NCBI GenBank assembly: GCA_016508695.1
Contig: VNKQ01000013.1
Span: forward strand, 620,001 to 684,000
From: Hyphodiscus hymeniophilus
Taxonomy: Eukaryota > Ascomycota > Leotiomycetes > Helotiales > Hyphodiscaceae
DNA: 64,000 nt
Direction of reading: 5' to 3'
In this document: positions 47,280-58,233 of the stretch, in pieces
Layout: every line of letters begins with the position of its first letter
Numbering within the stretch: position 1 is the first letter of the stretch
Made by a program: the position numbers and the translations under genes
The notes under the pieces: model-generated
The model's database searches: none
Told to the model about the DNA's origin: nothing
Seen by the model: the letters and a program-made list of their open reading frames with translations, nothing else

Positions 47280-50002
47280 ATGACGAGATTAGCAACAGGA
47301 AGGTCGGGAGAAAGTGACAGCGATGCTGATTTTCCTGACGTGAAGGATTTAATGGAGGGCGTAAGGTCGACGAGGCGTGGTGCGTCAGCAACGAGGCCAA
47401 CACCCACCTCGAATTTAACATCAGCGTCAATGTCTAAGTTGGGATCAAAGACGGGATTGGAGCCAGCTAGTAAGGAAACGACCAAAGTGCAGAGAAAAAG
47501 CAAAGCTGCTCTGAAGAGTCAAGAACGCCCTAGCTATGGGGATATCGAGCAGGATGGGAACGGCGAGATGGAGATCCCTAAAGCCGTGGGAAAGAGCGTG
47601 AAGAAGAAACGGGTCCTGGGGAGGAGAGACGATAATCCGCTTCTAAGACCGATTGAGAAGACGGCTAGGGAGGGAAGGGTGCGATTGAATCCTGCTGAAG
47701 ACGATTTGAGAGGGGCGGGAACTAAGGTCAGGACTGCGAGAAGTGGGAGGGTCGTGGGCAAGAGGGCGGTTAAGGCTGGTCCTGTTGAGGAATATGGAGA
47801 GACCGAGGACGGCAAGGACGATGAAGATCCGTTCAGAGATTCAACAAAGCCATCAACTCAATCGCGTCGAGTTGAGAAGACAGAACCCAAGCCTATTAAG
47901 AACTCGACTTCGGATCGTCAAGACGTCAGTCAGATGCCTCCAGGAAGACAATTTCAGGGTCAACTGAAACTTACTTCTCATGGTTCAGCCGATAGTCATG
48001 ACCAGCCAGGCATTGAGCAGGAGTGTGAAAAACTTGCAGAACCTTTATCTTTGTCACTGGGGAGGAATTCACTGGATTCTGGGCCATTGGATGTAAGAGA
48101 GGAGGAGGTGGAGAACTTAGAGTCTGAACCTCACGAGCAAGGGGACGGGAGAAGCGAAGAGGAAAAGGTACTGCAGCACGTCAAATCACGGGATTACACA
48201 TCACGAATTGGAAAGGGAGCAGCGATTTCCACGGTGATAGATCTTGACTCTGATGACGAGAGTCTGGAAGCTCGAGAAGAACCCGAAGTAACGACTGAGC
48301 CGAAAACTCAAAGGCCAAGAAAGGGCCGAGATCCAGCGCCAAGGATGAAGTCGAGGTTTATTCTGACTGATACTGAGGAAGAGGATAGCTCCGAGGAAGA
48401 CGATTCAGATGGCATGTCGGATTTCATTGTCAGTGATAACGAGCCATTGGACGGGGACGATGACGAGTCTGTATTTGAGGTGCCGCCGCCTACTACGAGG
48501 TCGGCTAGAAAGCTGTTCAGAGGGAGACGGCCAAAGACAGAAGATTCTGACGAAGAGGGAAGTTTGGAATTCGAGATGGGGAAGTTGAGGGTGGAAGATG
48601 AGCGTGTTCCTGACGACGTTTTTGACAAGACGAAGGAGAATAGTAATGAGGACAGCGTCTTGTCAAAGAAACGGCCTACACCAAGGTCACAAAAGCTGCC
48701 ATCCACAGGAAAGGGGCCTACGAATCCTCCGCCAACGATCAAAAATAAAGAACCGCTACCTTCAAGTTCGGATATTGAAAACCCTTTTACTCTGCGATTG
48801 TAAGTACATTTTCCATAGCAACAACTTTCGTTCACTCGTTAACCCATAATAGCTCCCCGTCAGAAAACAAGCTCAAGATCACAAAAATCCGCTTTACAAC
48901 ACCCCCTTCTAGTCCCAAGCTCAACCCTCGCATACTCCCCTCCCCATCAAAACTTCCCCGGATTCCAACGTCACCACACCGCCAAAGTAGCGACGCATTC
49001 TGGTCTCAAGAGGTAGTCAACGACTGGAACGACGAATACTCACCACGTAAAACGCCCGCCACAAGTCTTAATCCCATCGCCACCGCCGACGGCACTTTAC
49101 TCTTCTCCCCACGGAAAAGCCCCTTTAAACCTGATCGCCTAACTAAAGGTGCTAAAAAGGCATTCTCACAAACCAAGCATGAGCTCGCTGAATCCTTTCT
49201 CAAAGAACTCGATGAGAAGATCACTTCTGGCAAGATTGCAGAAATGGCAGCCTGCACAGGAGGAGTGAAGATAATCTGGAGCAAGAAACTAAACACAACC
49301 GCGGGAAGAGCAAATTGGAAGCGTGAGACCATCCGCACCAAATCCACCAAACCACCACAACCAGTTCCTCTCCCAACGGTCAGGCACCACGCAGCGATCG
49401 AATTGGCAGAGAAAGTCATCGATGATCAAGACCGCCTTTTGAACGTCATCGCGCACGAGTTCTGCCACCTCGCAAACTTCATGATCTCCAACATCCGCAC
49501 GAATCCGCACGGCAAGGAATTCAAGGCATGGGCTTCCAAAGTTTCGGTAGAGTTCAAGGGAAGGGGCATTGAGGTCACGACGAAACACAGCTATGAGATT
49601 GAATACAAGTATGTGTGGGAGTGCGAGAACTGCGGTACCGAGTTCAAGAGGCATTCGAAGAGCATCGATGTCGCGAAGCATCGGTGTGGCGTCTGTAAGA
49701 GCTTGTTGGTCCAGACAAGACCAGTGCCGAGGGCGGGAGGCGGAGGAGGCTTGAGTGGTTATCAGGCTTTCGTCAAGGAGAACATGGCGAAGGTTAGAGA
49801 GGAGAATCCGGGGAGTCCGCAGAAGGTTGTTATGGGGTTGGTGGGCAAGAAGTATCAGGAGTTCAAGGCGAGTCAGTTGAGGGAGGGGAGTGCGGAGAGT
49901 GGAAGTGGAACTGGCGAGGTGGTCAGTAAGGAGGCGACGCCGGATGATGATATTGGAGTCGTGGTCAGAAAGCTGGATTTCTTGGATTTGACGAGTCCTT
50001 GA
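47280..50002 (+). CDS. SprT-like metalloprotease, GCNA/Acrc-type (DNA-protein crosslink repair)
   Basis: Two exons, 47280-48799 and 48853-50002 (intron 53 nt), 889 aa. Residues 1-about 560 are disordered and acidic/Ser-rich, with clusters such as VIDLDSDDES and DTEEEDSSEEDDS that look like SUMO-interacting motifs; this is the layout of GCNA proteins. The C-terminal SprT domain has the zinc motif HEFCH (H708, E709, H712) with a likely third ligand in NPHGKEF. A zinc ribbon follows (CENCG ... CGVC), then an HMG-box-like tail (LSGYQAFVKENMAKVREENP). S. pombe has a related protein annotated by its HMG box. Known family function: proteolysis of DNA-protein crosslinks during replication. The start is the first ATG of a continuous frame. 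Confidence 0.9.
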
Positions 50003-50592
50003 AGTGGGGACTTTTAATTGGTGATGTACGAGTATAGAAACAGAGTTATCTTTTTGGCTGATCCCGATTGTGTAGAGTATTCTAGTAACCACGCATTAGA
50101 TGAGGCGCAGGATAATCGAATTTCTCGTACCATTGGCGTTTAATTGTATCAGAACTACAGCTTGTCTAGAATGGTACTTTCCATCTCATTTCATTTCCCC
50201 TGCGTAAGAAAGCATGTTGTTCTTCTGTCTGTGGATAGCTCATCGATCGGGACATACCTTCCCTTCTCGGGAATAGTGTTTAGCAATAAATCACTTGCGG
50301 GAAGACATAATTATTGACCATTGGTATCATTGTACGTGTGCTATGTAGACTAAGCTATCTTCCTAAGCCTACCACCACCACTGCGTTGAAATTTCCTCAA
50401 GATTATCGTATCTAAAAACCCGCTGAAATCCATGCCATGCGTCGACCGTTCATTCCATCATTCCATGCCATCATATCCCATATCCTCCAGATTCAAGCCA
50501 TCGATACCCATCGCATTTCTCATGCTGGCCTCAACCAGTCAATATCCAAACACCCAATCCATCCCATCCTCCCAACTCTCCCTCCTCACCAG
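50003..50592. other. Intergenic region between convergent GCNA and MOG1 genes
   Basis: 590 bp holding both 3' ends. The last 150 bp is rich in CCAT/ATTCC words (e.g. repeated TTCCAT and CATCC), a simple-sequence compositional bias rather than an ordered array. Confidence 0.4.
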
Positions 50593-51322
50593 CTAAACCT
50601 CATGAAAAAGACCCCAATCCTTAATCTTGAAGGTCTCCCAGATCCTCGCCGCAATCTCCACCGCATCCCCAATAAGCTTCCCCTGCTTTCCCATCTGGAG
50701 ATCGACCTCCTCCTGCGTGTACTCGCCCTTGATATGCGGCACGTTAATCGTGATGAGGATATCCGTGCTCTCGCTCTCCAGCCTGATCAAGTTCATCACG
50801 ATGGCGGTGAAATCGGGCGCTGTGGAGCTGGAGCTGGGGTCTGGCGGGGGTGGAGTCTGTGTCGCGATCAAGGTGTAGGCTGGTGTGCCTTCTCTGTGTG
50901 GTGTTAGTTGTGCGAGGGGGGACACGTGACTGGCGATGGTGTGGATGTCATGGGATGAGATGGGGAGGGGGGGGCCACGCACGGTAGTTTGGAGTACTTC
51001 GTGTCGCTGGTACTCCACACCTTGACGGTATCGATGTCCGAGTCGACGATGTCTTCAAGATGGGTTGTCATGGCTGCGCCATCGGTGGCTGGACCGCTGC
51101 CAGGTTGGCCTACACGCTCGGTGATGTCGAAGATGATGGATGTGAAGCCATCTTTGTCGAGGTAGACCTCTTGATGGTCGGGGACTTGACGGATGGTGCT
51201 GTCTATGTTAGTCTATAAGTCTGTTATGTGAAGTAAGAGGCTCACCTGATGTCAGTGAATGTTGATGGGACGTCCACGATAAGAGCCCCACCGAATAGTG
51301 GCGTGCTTCGAAATGTTGTCAT
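50593..51322 (-). CDS. MOG1: Ran guanine nucleotide release factor Mog1
   Basis: Three exons, 51246-51322, 50983-51198 and 50593-50893 (introns 47 and 89 nt), 197 aa. Opening segment FRSTPLFGGALIVDVPSTF, then IRQVPDHQEVYLDKDG across the first junction, is the diagnostic Mog1 signature. A later block (MNLIRLESESTDILITINVPH) forms the central sheet, and the C-terminus has the KIKDWGLF ending. Mog1 binds Ran and promotes nucleotide release, supporting nuclear transport. No anomaly seen. Divergent from the HIT gene over 1.35 kb. Confidence 0.93.
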
Positions 51323-52668
51323 TTTGGTGAACTGAGCCTGAGGTTTGTACCAGGAGTATATTGGGAGGGAGAACTTGCTCTGAGATCAATAGATGAGGAT
51401 TTCGATATGGCTTTTATAGTTGAGGGAAATGTAAGGCAACGAGTAAATGGAGGTTGGTTTTCAGGTGCCTTGCGCTCGCTTGTTTGGAGGTTCTATGATG
51501 TCGGTTTGAACGGGGGGCTGAGAGTTGTCACTTGTTTTGTTTGTACACTTCAATTTCAAAATCGTATAAAATAGAATAAAGTTTTGAGATTTCTTGTTTT
51601 TTGCTAGAGATGTTATGAATCATACTTCACATACTCCGATCTCCATTCAGCAATAAAGCTGTTCAAGAGGGCGTCTTTCTCACCAGGAGGCTCCAGGCTA
51701 GATAGCCTCGCCTACCTTATTTCCGAGCAAAAAAGCTAGCCAAAAAAAAAAAAAGGGCGACGAGAATTATTTACAAATTTGCAACACAACATCTAGTATA
51801 TGAGTGGGGCAAAAAAGATTTTCTGCTAAACAGAAATTGGTTTACAAAGATTGGAGGAATGGAGTATGTTGGGCATGAACCACGGTCATCTCTGGTAAAA
51901 GGCCTTTGTTATGTTAGAATATGTTTTGTGGCAGAGGGCGAAAATTCTTACAAGAAATGAATTCTGAGCTAGTTTGTCCCACTCCACCTTGTGCTTGCTC
52001 TATTTTGGTATATATACCTACCAAAATTTAAGCCGACTTTAGCCAGCTTGTCTGAGAACACTAGTAAATGAGGAATGGTACGATTTAACCTTCGCAACGA
52101 CCTTACCACGCCTCTGAAGCCACTTTGGAATGTTTCATTTGAGTTTTCTAGGAAATGTAAGAATTCTGAACTAAAATAGTTAAACCATGTTGCTTGGAAT
52201 CATTCGAGTGACTATACGAGCCCTTTCAACCGTCCAATCCACCAGATCTCAGGGAACTTTTGCGACGCGAAGTTGTTTGATTTTCACAATGTCCAGTAAT
52301 ATTACGACATCAATAGCTTGACAAGATCCCACTCCTTCAGTATCTTTGTATAGGACTCTTGGGGAGAAAATACTTCTTCTGGAACTCCCAATATTGCTTG
52401 GGACTTCGTCAGACATATCTATAATCTCGAAATGTGTGATTTGAGGGATTACAATCACAGATACTTATTATCTCACGTAGGAAGTCTGATTAGGGGTCAA
52501 AGCATGACGTTTTTAGGAAGGACATGGAGTAGAAATGCTTTCCAAACCAATGGATGCAATGGAACAAACATCCCGACTTCCGACTTTCATCCACAACCCC
52601 GCGATTACTTCATGTAAGCTTCCCCAGCTTCCTCTACTTCCAACTCAAAACCTCACAAACCAGCCAAG
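51323..52668. other. AT-rich divergent intergenic region, MOG1 / HIT
   Basis: 1.35 kb, no gene. Includes an A13 run (51742-51754), an imperfect AGGCT/AGCCT inverted repeat at about 51690-51718 and a strong palindrome (52003-52026). The section from about 51550 to 52450 is visibly more AT-rich than its neighbours, consistent with an old decayed insertion, but no terminal repeats or coding remnants were recognised. Confidence 0.45.
52003..52026. repeat. AT-rich palindrome
   Basis: TTTTGGTA and TACCAAAA arms flank a perfect 12-bp palindrome GGTATATATACC (52007-52018). It could extrude a cruciform. Function unknown. Confidence 0.6.
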
Positions 52669-53450
52669 ATGAACTCAAACGCAGCCTGCATATTCTGCAA
52701 AATAATCAAAGGCTAGTCACCTCCCGTCCCGAATCTCTGGGCATCTTCACACAAGCCATGCAATAGCTAAGACAAGAATAACAGGAGACATCCCCTCCTT
52801 CAAGCTCTTCGAATCCGACAAAGTCCTCGCCTTCCTCGACATCAACCCCCTTTCCAAAGGACATGCTGTACGTCTCTCCCAAGCGATTCGATCATAAACG
52901 CAAGGCGGGTGGAGAGCTGATCCGGCCCATAGCTTGTGATCCCCAAATACCACGGCGAGAAACTGGTTGATATCCCTGACGATCAATTGACAGAAATCTT
53001 GGTATGTCCTACCCTTGTACATATACATGCAATGGAAGAGGGCTTTGGACCCCGTGGGAGGGAGGAGGATCGTATGGCAGATTCAAATGGGCGCGTAGCT
53101 GACGTGCAGAAGCCCGTAGTGAAGAAGCTCGTCAAAGCGACCGGTGCAGAGGACTACAACGTGCTGCAGAATAATGGGCGGATTGCGCATCAAGTGGTTG
53201 ATCATGTCCATTTCCACATGGTTAGTTTACACGCCTATTCCCCTTTCCTTCGTACCTCCCTCTACAACAGCCAGACTGGAGGTGGGAGACACGAGAGGAA
53301 TTCGATTATGGGCGGTCTAAGGCCAGGGCTGACAAAGACTAGATCCCAAAACCGAATAAGGATGAGGGAATGTCAATTGGCTGGCCGCAGCAGAAGACGG
53401 ATATGGATAAACTGAAGGAGTTGTTTGCGGATATCAAATCGAAGATGTAG
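52669..53450 (+). CDS. HNT1: HIT-family nucleoside phosphoramidase (HINT/Hnt1-like)
   Basis: Five small exons: 52669-52711, 52785-52867, 52933-53001, 53113-53220 and 53343-53450; 136 aa. The fourth exon could instead begin at 53110, adding one Lys. Order of motifs: CIFCKIIKGDIPSFKLFES, LAFLDINPLSKGH, VIPKYHGEKL, ILQNNGR-type segment (VLQNNGRIAHQ) and the histidine triad HVHFHM (H96, H98, H100), then IGWPQQKTDMDKLKELF. The family hydrolyses AMP-phosphoramidates. Intron 1 starts with GC rather than GT (AAAG then GCTAGT at 52712): the GT alternative two bases later creates a stop at the junction, so a GC-AG intron is the only way I find to keep the conserved KGDIP. Convergent with the CRAL-TRIO gene. 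Confidence 0.9.
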
Positions 53451-53884
53451 GTGCTATATGGTGCTGGTTGTGAGTCGATGTCGAGGGGGGTTAGTAGATG
53501 CGGTATTCGAAGCACCAGGAGTGTGACTAGGCGTGAGCTTGGGCAATAGAGTCCTTGTGTTGGTGTGTGGCCAAGGTCAAAACCAAGGCTTGAATATAGC
53601 ATCCGAGCAGAATTTCTCATGCTCCAGAATCTTGAGCCACGAGTCGAGATGCAAAACTTCACAATGCGGTGTTTTCATCAGAGTGGTATAGCAGCAAGCT
53701 GCAGCTTTCTTATACAGAAAGTATTTTCCAGGCCCATGGTGGGACATGTAACGATCTATCCTGTGTACTGCTCAATGCCACAAGAACACCAGCCCTTATA
53801 TACTGCTGTCTTATTATACATATCCTCAATCTGCTTCGCAATCCTTCACCCCGCCAATATCCTCCACGTCAATTCATATGGAAG
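53451..53884. other. Intergenic region between convergent HIT and CRAL-TRIO genes
   Basis: 434 bp, 3' ends of both genes. Nothing else seen. Confidence 0.4.
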
Positions 53885-55864
53885 CTAGTCGACATCATCC
53901 GCGGAATGCTCTTGGGGTATTGCTCCACCATTCGTGGCAGGCTTAGACTCAACAGGGGCTTCAGTCTTCGTCGCAGGTTCAGGCGTGATGGTCTTGTTGG
54001 GATAGAACTGCAATTTCCCACCAGGTTGAATCAAGCCAACACGATCGTAGTACGATCTCGCCCGAATATACGGGTCCAGTCTCCAATAATCATCCCTCAG
54101 CTTGATCGCCAGCTCATGCCTCTTCTCCTTCAAACCCGCCGCGTCTCCCTGAATCCACTCCAAAGTCGCTTTCTCATACTCATCCACAATGACCTTCCTC
54201 TCAGCTAACAACTTATCTCTCGTCTCTGAATCCTTCATTTTCTCATTCTCCCCGGGAACAGGTTCAATGTATTCATATTCCCAGTCCTCGGCTCCATGCA
54301 GTTCTTTTATGATCTGGGATTTTGGGACATATTGTTCCATTTCGCGGTCATTGGTGAAATGCACTTTCGAGGCTACGACGGGATCCAGCCAGCCTTTGAT
54401 GATCTTCCAGATTCCTTGGAAGATCCAGGGTGCTTTATGAACGAGTACAACGCCCAGGCTTTCGGGGTAATTGGCTTCGAAGCATTTAATCATGAATTTG
54501 ACGGGTGCGTAGTCCATGTTTGCCATTGAGAAGCCGGTCATGTCGAAAACGACGCACTGATGACACTTAGCAGAGTCTCGAGGGATAGGATGTAAACTTA
54601 CAGCAGTGTCCACAGGTGGGGAAAGAATCATTCTTGCGGATTCAATGACGAAGACTGTATACTTCTCCAAACTCTCCTCACTCTGCTCTCCCTGCTTATG
54701 GAGTTTGACACGCACAAAGCACATCGGCCTGTCCTCTTTATCCGTACCATGCAGGAAGCTCTTCCCTAACCTCATCTGCGTGAGGAAATCCTGTCCAAGT
54801 TTCTTTTTCGAGGGATCACTCCCTTGTGCGTCCTCTAAAGCTCCCAACTCTCCATTCCACATGATATCGTCATCAACATGCATGTCAGAAGCTCTCCATC
54901 TCATAGTGGAAACCATCATAACCAAAGCCTTCTCCACATCCCACTTTCTCGCTCTCAAGAATCGTAATAAGAGCCCATCCGGGTGATCATGTTTCACCAT
55001 GCTCCAAAATGTAGCTCGGAGCGTCTCTGGAGATAGATTCGCCAACGCCTCGTGGAATTCTTTTGTTTGTCCATATTTGTCGTCATCCCCAGCCGCGGTA
55101 TGTGCTCCCGACTCGGTAGATGTGGTGGAGGCTGCATCGTCTTCTTTGTTTTTACTGCGGAACATACCCAGTCTCTTCTTCTTGGGTTTCTTGTCTGAGA
55201 GTTTCGTATCACTTCGCTCTGCAAGTGCCTCCGCATGTCCATTGCCATTCAATTCTTTCGTATCCAATACCCCGAATACCTGAAGTGTTGCTGCCCAAAA
55301 CTCCTTCAGTTTCTCCTCTTCATGGGGAGTCAATGTCCCTGGTCGACCAGGAAGTTCTTCTCCCGTCATGTTGTCTGGATAGATGATATTTCCGAATTCG
55401 GGTTCTTGTAACTCCGCGGACTGTTCGTGCAAATGCTTCTTGGAACTCGAAGTTGTGGAATAGAAGACTGCTCCACTGATGGCTGCGACGACTATGATTG
55501 TAATCCAAGAGCTGGCACTGCTTTGCTTGGGCACTGAATAGGTATTCGTGGGCTTAATAAAGTCAAAGTCCTGTCTCGCATGCCCAGCCGGAGGATGCGG
55601 GTTGGTCGGGTGTAGTAATGCTCTTGCGCGGGATCGAATAGGTATTTTCGACTGCTGGCTTGCGACGTAACACTCTCGAGTGTGTTGCAGACTAGATGTG
55701 ATTGTAGACGAAGAATTGTAGAGTGGAAGCGATTGCGCCCAGCTTTCCCAAGAAGCTATGCGCTGTTGCGTGCAAGACCTGAGGCGGTGTAGGACTGGCG
55801 TACCTGTAACAGACTTATAATGTATGTTGACGAAGTCTCGCAGAAAACAAGTCGGCCTTGTCAT
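53885..55864 (-). CDS. CRAL-TRIO (Sec14-like) lipid-binding protein, probably mitochondrial/membrane-anchored
   Basis: ATG at 55864 (a longer frame needs GTG). One intron at 54557-54601 is 45 nt, in frame and stop-free, with a perfect GTAAGT donor. Removing it joins PPVDTA to CVVFDMTGFSMANMDY, the expected family sequence; 644 aa result. The N-terminal about 110 residues are Arg/Ser/Thr-rich with few acidic residues, a likely mitochondrial presequence. A TM helix follows at 120-137 (WITIIVVAAISGAVFY). The CRAL-TRIO N domain (LLLRFLRARKWDVEKAL) and lipid-binding domain (VKFMIKCFEANYPESLG, HKAPWIFQGIWKIIKGWLDP) follow, then a charged C-terminal extension. Probably a phospholipid transfer or sensing protein; ligand unknown. 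Confidence 0.88.
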   Translation of the reverse strand: MTRPTCFLRDFVNIHYKSVTGTPVLHRLRSCTQQRIASWESWAQSLPLYNSSSTITSSLQHTRECYVASQQSKIPIRSRARALLHPTNPHPPAGHARQDFDFIKPTNTYSVPKQSSASSWITIIVVAAISGAVFYSTTSSSKKHLHEQSAELQEPEFGNIIYPDNMTGEELPGRPGTLTPHEEEKLKEFWAATLQVFGVLDTKELNGNGHAEALAERSDTKLSDKKPKKKRLGMFRSKNKEDDAASTTSTESGAHTAAGDDDKYGQTKEFHEALANLSPETLRATFWSMVKHDHPDGLLLRFLRARKWDVEKALVMMVSTMRWRASDMHVDDDIMWNGELGALEDAQGSDPSKKKLGQDFLTQMRLGKSFLHGTDKEDRPMCFVRVKLHKQGEQSEESLEKYTVFVIESARMILSPPVDTAVSLHPIPRDSAKCHQCVVFDMTGFSMANMDYAPVKFMIKCFEANYPESLGVVLVHKAPWIFQGIWKIIKGWLDPVVASKVHFTNDREMEQYVPKSQIIKELHGAEDWEYEYIEPVPGENEKMKDSETRDKLLAERKVIVDEYEKATLEWIQGDAAGLKEKRHELAIKLRDDYWRLDPYIRARSYYDRVGLIQPGGKLQFYPNKTITPEPATKTEAPVESKPATNGGAIPQEHSADDVD

Positions 55865-56350
55865 GGAAGAAGAAGGGACTCCAATGCGACGGTGGGGTTT
55901 TAAAGGCGCAGTAATCTTAGACAGATTTCCAATCGCGGAGGGGTTTCTGCAGGTGCCCTGTGTACGCACGATGATGACTGGACTGGTAGTTCGAGTAGGA
56001 TTCTAACTAGATGTTCCGTCCAAGGCATGCCTCCGTATCAAAGATACAAGCGGTATTTGGTTGGAGGATTGTACTCCCGAGCCTTCCGTAGATGAGATCT
56101 TGCGCATCAAGTTTCCTGGATCATCATGAGTTGGTGCATTTTTACGCCCTATGCGTGCATGAATACGTTGGTCCACGCGAGCACTTCCGGCAAATGGTGG
56201 GGAGTAGAGGGATGCGGCAAGGAGACTTCGGTTAGCGATCGCTTCTATCTGGATGCTATCGCGTCGCGTGGCTTTCAGAGTCAACAACGTCTTGTTCATT
56301 TCTTCCAAATAATAACACTATAATAACACAGTTTTGATCATTCAGCGCTC
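55865..56350. promoter_or_regulatory. Divergent intergenic region, CRAL-TRIO / DAM1
   Basis: 486 bp between divergent start codons; no coding evidence and no distinctive motif. Confidence 0.4.
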
Positions 56351-57145
56351 ATGTCTTCCTCAAACACCCCCCAGGCAGGAAGCAGCAACCAGCGCTCCAC
56401 ATCTGCAACACGGCGACCAATCTCACGTCCAACAACCCCTCTCCGACCATCCTCACGATCTTCCCTTCGCGAATCCGGCAAAGCATCACTAAGAGGCGCT
56501 TCCGAAGTAGCTCTCGAGGCATTCGAACCCTCTTTTGCCGAACTCTCAGACTCGATGGCGGATTTGGAGGCCAATTTCATGCATTTGCAGATAATGCATG
56601 AGAGTTTGTCGCGGTTCAGCGAGAACTTTGCTAGTTTTCTGTACGGGTTGAATATGAATGCTTTTTGTGTGGATTTTCCAGAGGTTTGTTTGACAAGAAG
56701 AATAAGAGATGAGAAAGGCTAACATGGGGAAAAGGCACCGATTCCGGATTCTTTCAGGAGGGCGAGGGATCAGGAGGATGGGATGGGTGAGGGCTATATC
56801 AAGCATAATGGTTGGATTGAGCTAACAATTATAAAGCGAGATCTACGAGTTCGGATCGCTTTCATGGGGATATAGACGGCGAAACAACTTTCTTGTATGC
56901 TCTTCCGAGACTGGGAAGGTATCGTTGCTAATGGTTGCAGGACAACGGATACATCATTCGTTGAAAACCCACCCACGTCTTCTAAGGCCACTCCTAAATT
57001 TTCGACACCTGCTCCATCGAGGATTACAGGCGGTTCTGGTCGTGGTGGTGGACCTGCTGGTAGAGGAGGAGCAGCTCGTAGTGGTTTGCGCGGTACTCGC
57101 GGTAGCGGTCTGGCTAGAGCAGCAAAAGGTCGCGTGGCGAAATAG
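56351..57145 (+). CDS. DAM1: DASH complex subunit Dam1
   Basis: Four exons, 56351-56683, 56735-56786, 56837-56894 and 56941-57145, introns 46-51 nt with visible CTAAC/CTAATG branch sites; 215 aa. N-terminal Ser/Arg/Pro-rich tail, then the conserved Dam1 helix: FAELSDSMADLEANFMHL, followed by FSENFASFLYGLNMNAFCVDFPE and APIPDSFRRARDQ across the first junction. A TTDTSFVENPP segment follows, and the C-terminus is an RG-rich basic tail (GRGGGPAGRGG). Known role: Dam1 is part of the DASH ring that couples kinetochores to microtubule plus ends and is an Aurora B/Ipl1 target. Exon 3 and the basic tail are less conserved, so the middle of the model is the least certain part. Convergent with BUD20, 49 bp between stops. 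Confidence 0.9.
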
Positions 57146-57194
57146 AGATATCCTTATTGAGAGCCCCTTGATAGTGCTTCCGATTTGCCAATAC

Positions 57195-57697
57195 TCATGT
57201 CTCCTCGAGAAACCCCGAGTTTTCCATTTCAACCTCGACATCTTTCACATTTCCCTTTGCCGCCATCCTGGGTCCATTATCAGTTCTCAGTCCAACGGCA
57301 GCTTCAGCTTCCTTTTGCGTATACGGCTCCTCTTTCAGTGCTTTGACTCTACTCCAAATCAGCCCCATTTCTACACACTCTCTCCCCTCTCCCACAGGAC
57401 ACAATTCGCTTACTGTCTCTTATGTGTACTCCCCTTCCTATGCCCCACCAAACTATGTTCCGTCTCAAACCATTTCGCACACTCAATACAATAGAACTCT
57501 CCCAGACCAGGTAGATCCTCAGCAGCTTTGGTATTTTTGTGCTCCGCCAGATGCTTGGGTGATTTGAGATCGGCGTGAATCTGATCGAGATCTCTGTTGC
57601 TGGTTAGATTTGGGACTTGCGCATTGGGATGCTAGGGATGTACGCACCGTAACCGCCTTCTTGTTTTAGTGCGAGTTGATTTCTGAGGAATGCCCAT
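57195..57697 (-). CDS. BUD20: Bud20/ZNF593-type C2H2 zinc-finger protein (pre-60S factor)
   Basis: Three exons, 57648-57697, 57414-57593 and 57195-57348 (introns 54 and 65 nt), 127 aa. It begins MGIPQKSTRTKTRRRL (basic, nuclear/nucleolar signal), then RDLDQIHADLKSPKHL across the first junction. The zinc finger CIECAKWFETEHSLVGH...H is followed by the family tail VKALKEEPYTQKEAEAAVGL. The second intron lies immediately after the finger. Bud20/ZNF593 shuttles with pre-60S particles and aids their nuclear export. Individual open frames hide this gene because each exon is short; it is visible only after splicing. Confidence 0.93.
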
Positions 57698-58233
57698 CTT
57701 TGAAACGGCCCTTGATGCGAAACTCGTCGGCCTTGATGTGGTTCAGGCTTTTGAAAAATGTAAGTCCTTTCCCGCGATTTTTGCCGGATTTCGGCGCGAA
57801 TTTGACCTGGAGAGCAAGCAAATTTCTTTAGCTCGTGGAAGAGCCGAGGGAGCCACATGGATCAGACTTGCGGCTGTCCGGTTACCACCGTGAAACTTGA
57901 AAGTACGAAAAGCTTCCTCGTTCTCACGCAATTCCGTTCATTAATATTGCCTTGAATCCCATCAATAAATATTTTATATCCTATCCTGCGTCTACAAACC
58001 CCTTCAGGAGTTCTAGCTATCACCCCAAATCGAGCAATTGGGAACTGACATCATCCGCGTTGCCCCGCGAGCTCAAGCTCCCACGCATCTGAGCCAATCA
58101 CGAGCTCCTGGAAAGCCATTACGCTTGGTTTTCGCCTAGGCCTTATCAGTGCAGTTCTTCTTCTGCCCGGCTCCTCCTCCTCTCCTCTCTTCTTCTTCCC
58201 TACAACCTCACAAACTCCAACTCCACTCCTACA
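57698..58233. promoter_or_regulatory. Divergent intergenic region, BUD20 / aconitase
   Basis: 536 bp with both promoters. CT-rich tracts at about 58150-58215 precede the aconitase ATG, as often seen in highly expressed fungal genes. No other feature. Confidence 0.45.

Noticed and set aside
56895..56940. A 22-nt intron (GTATCG...GCAG) in DAM1
   Set aside because: Too short for the spliceosome; the upstream GTATGC donor gives a normal 46-nt intron with a branch site and the same phase.
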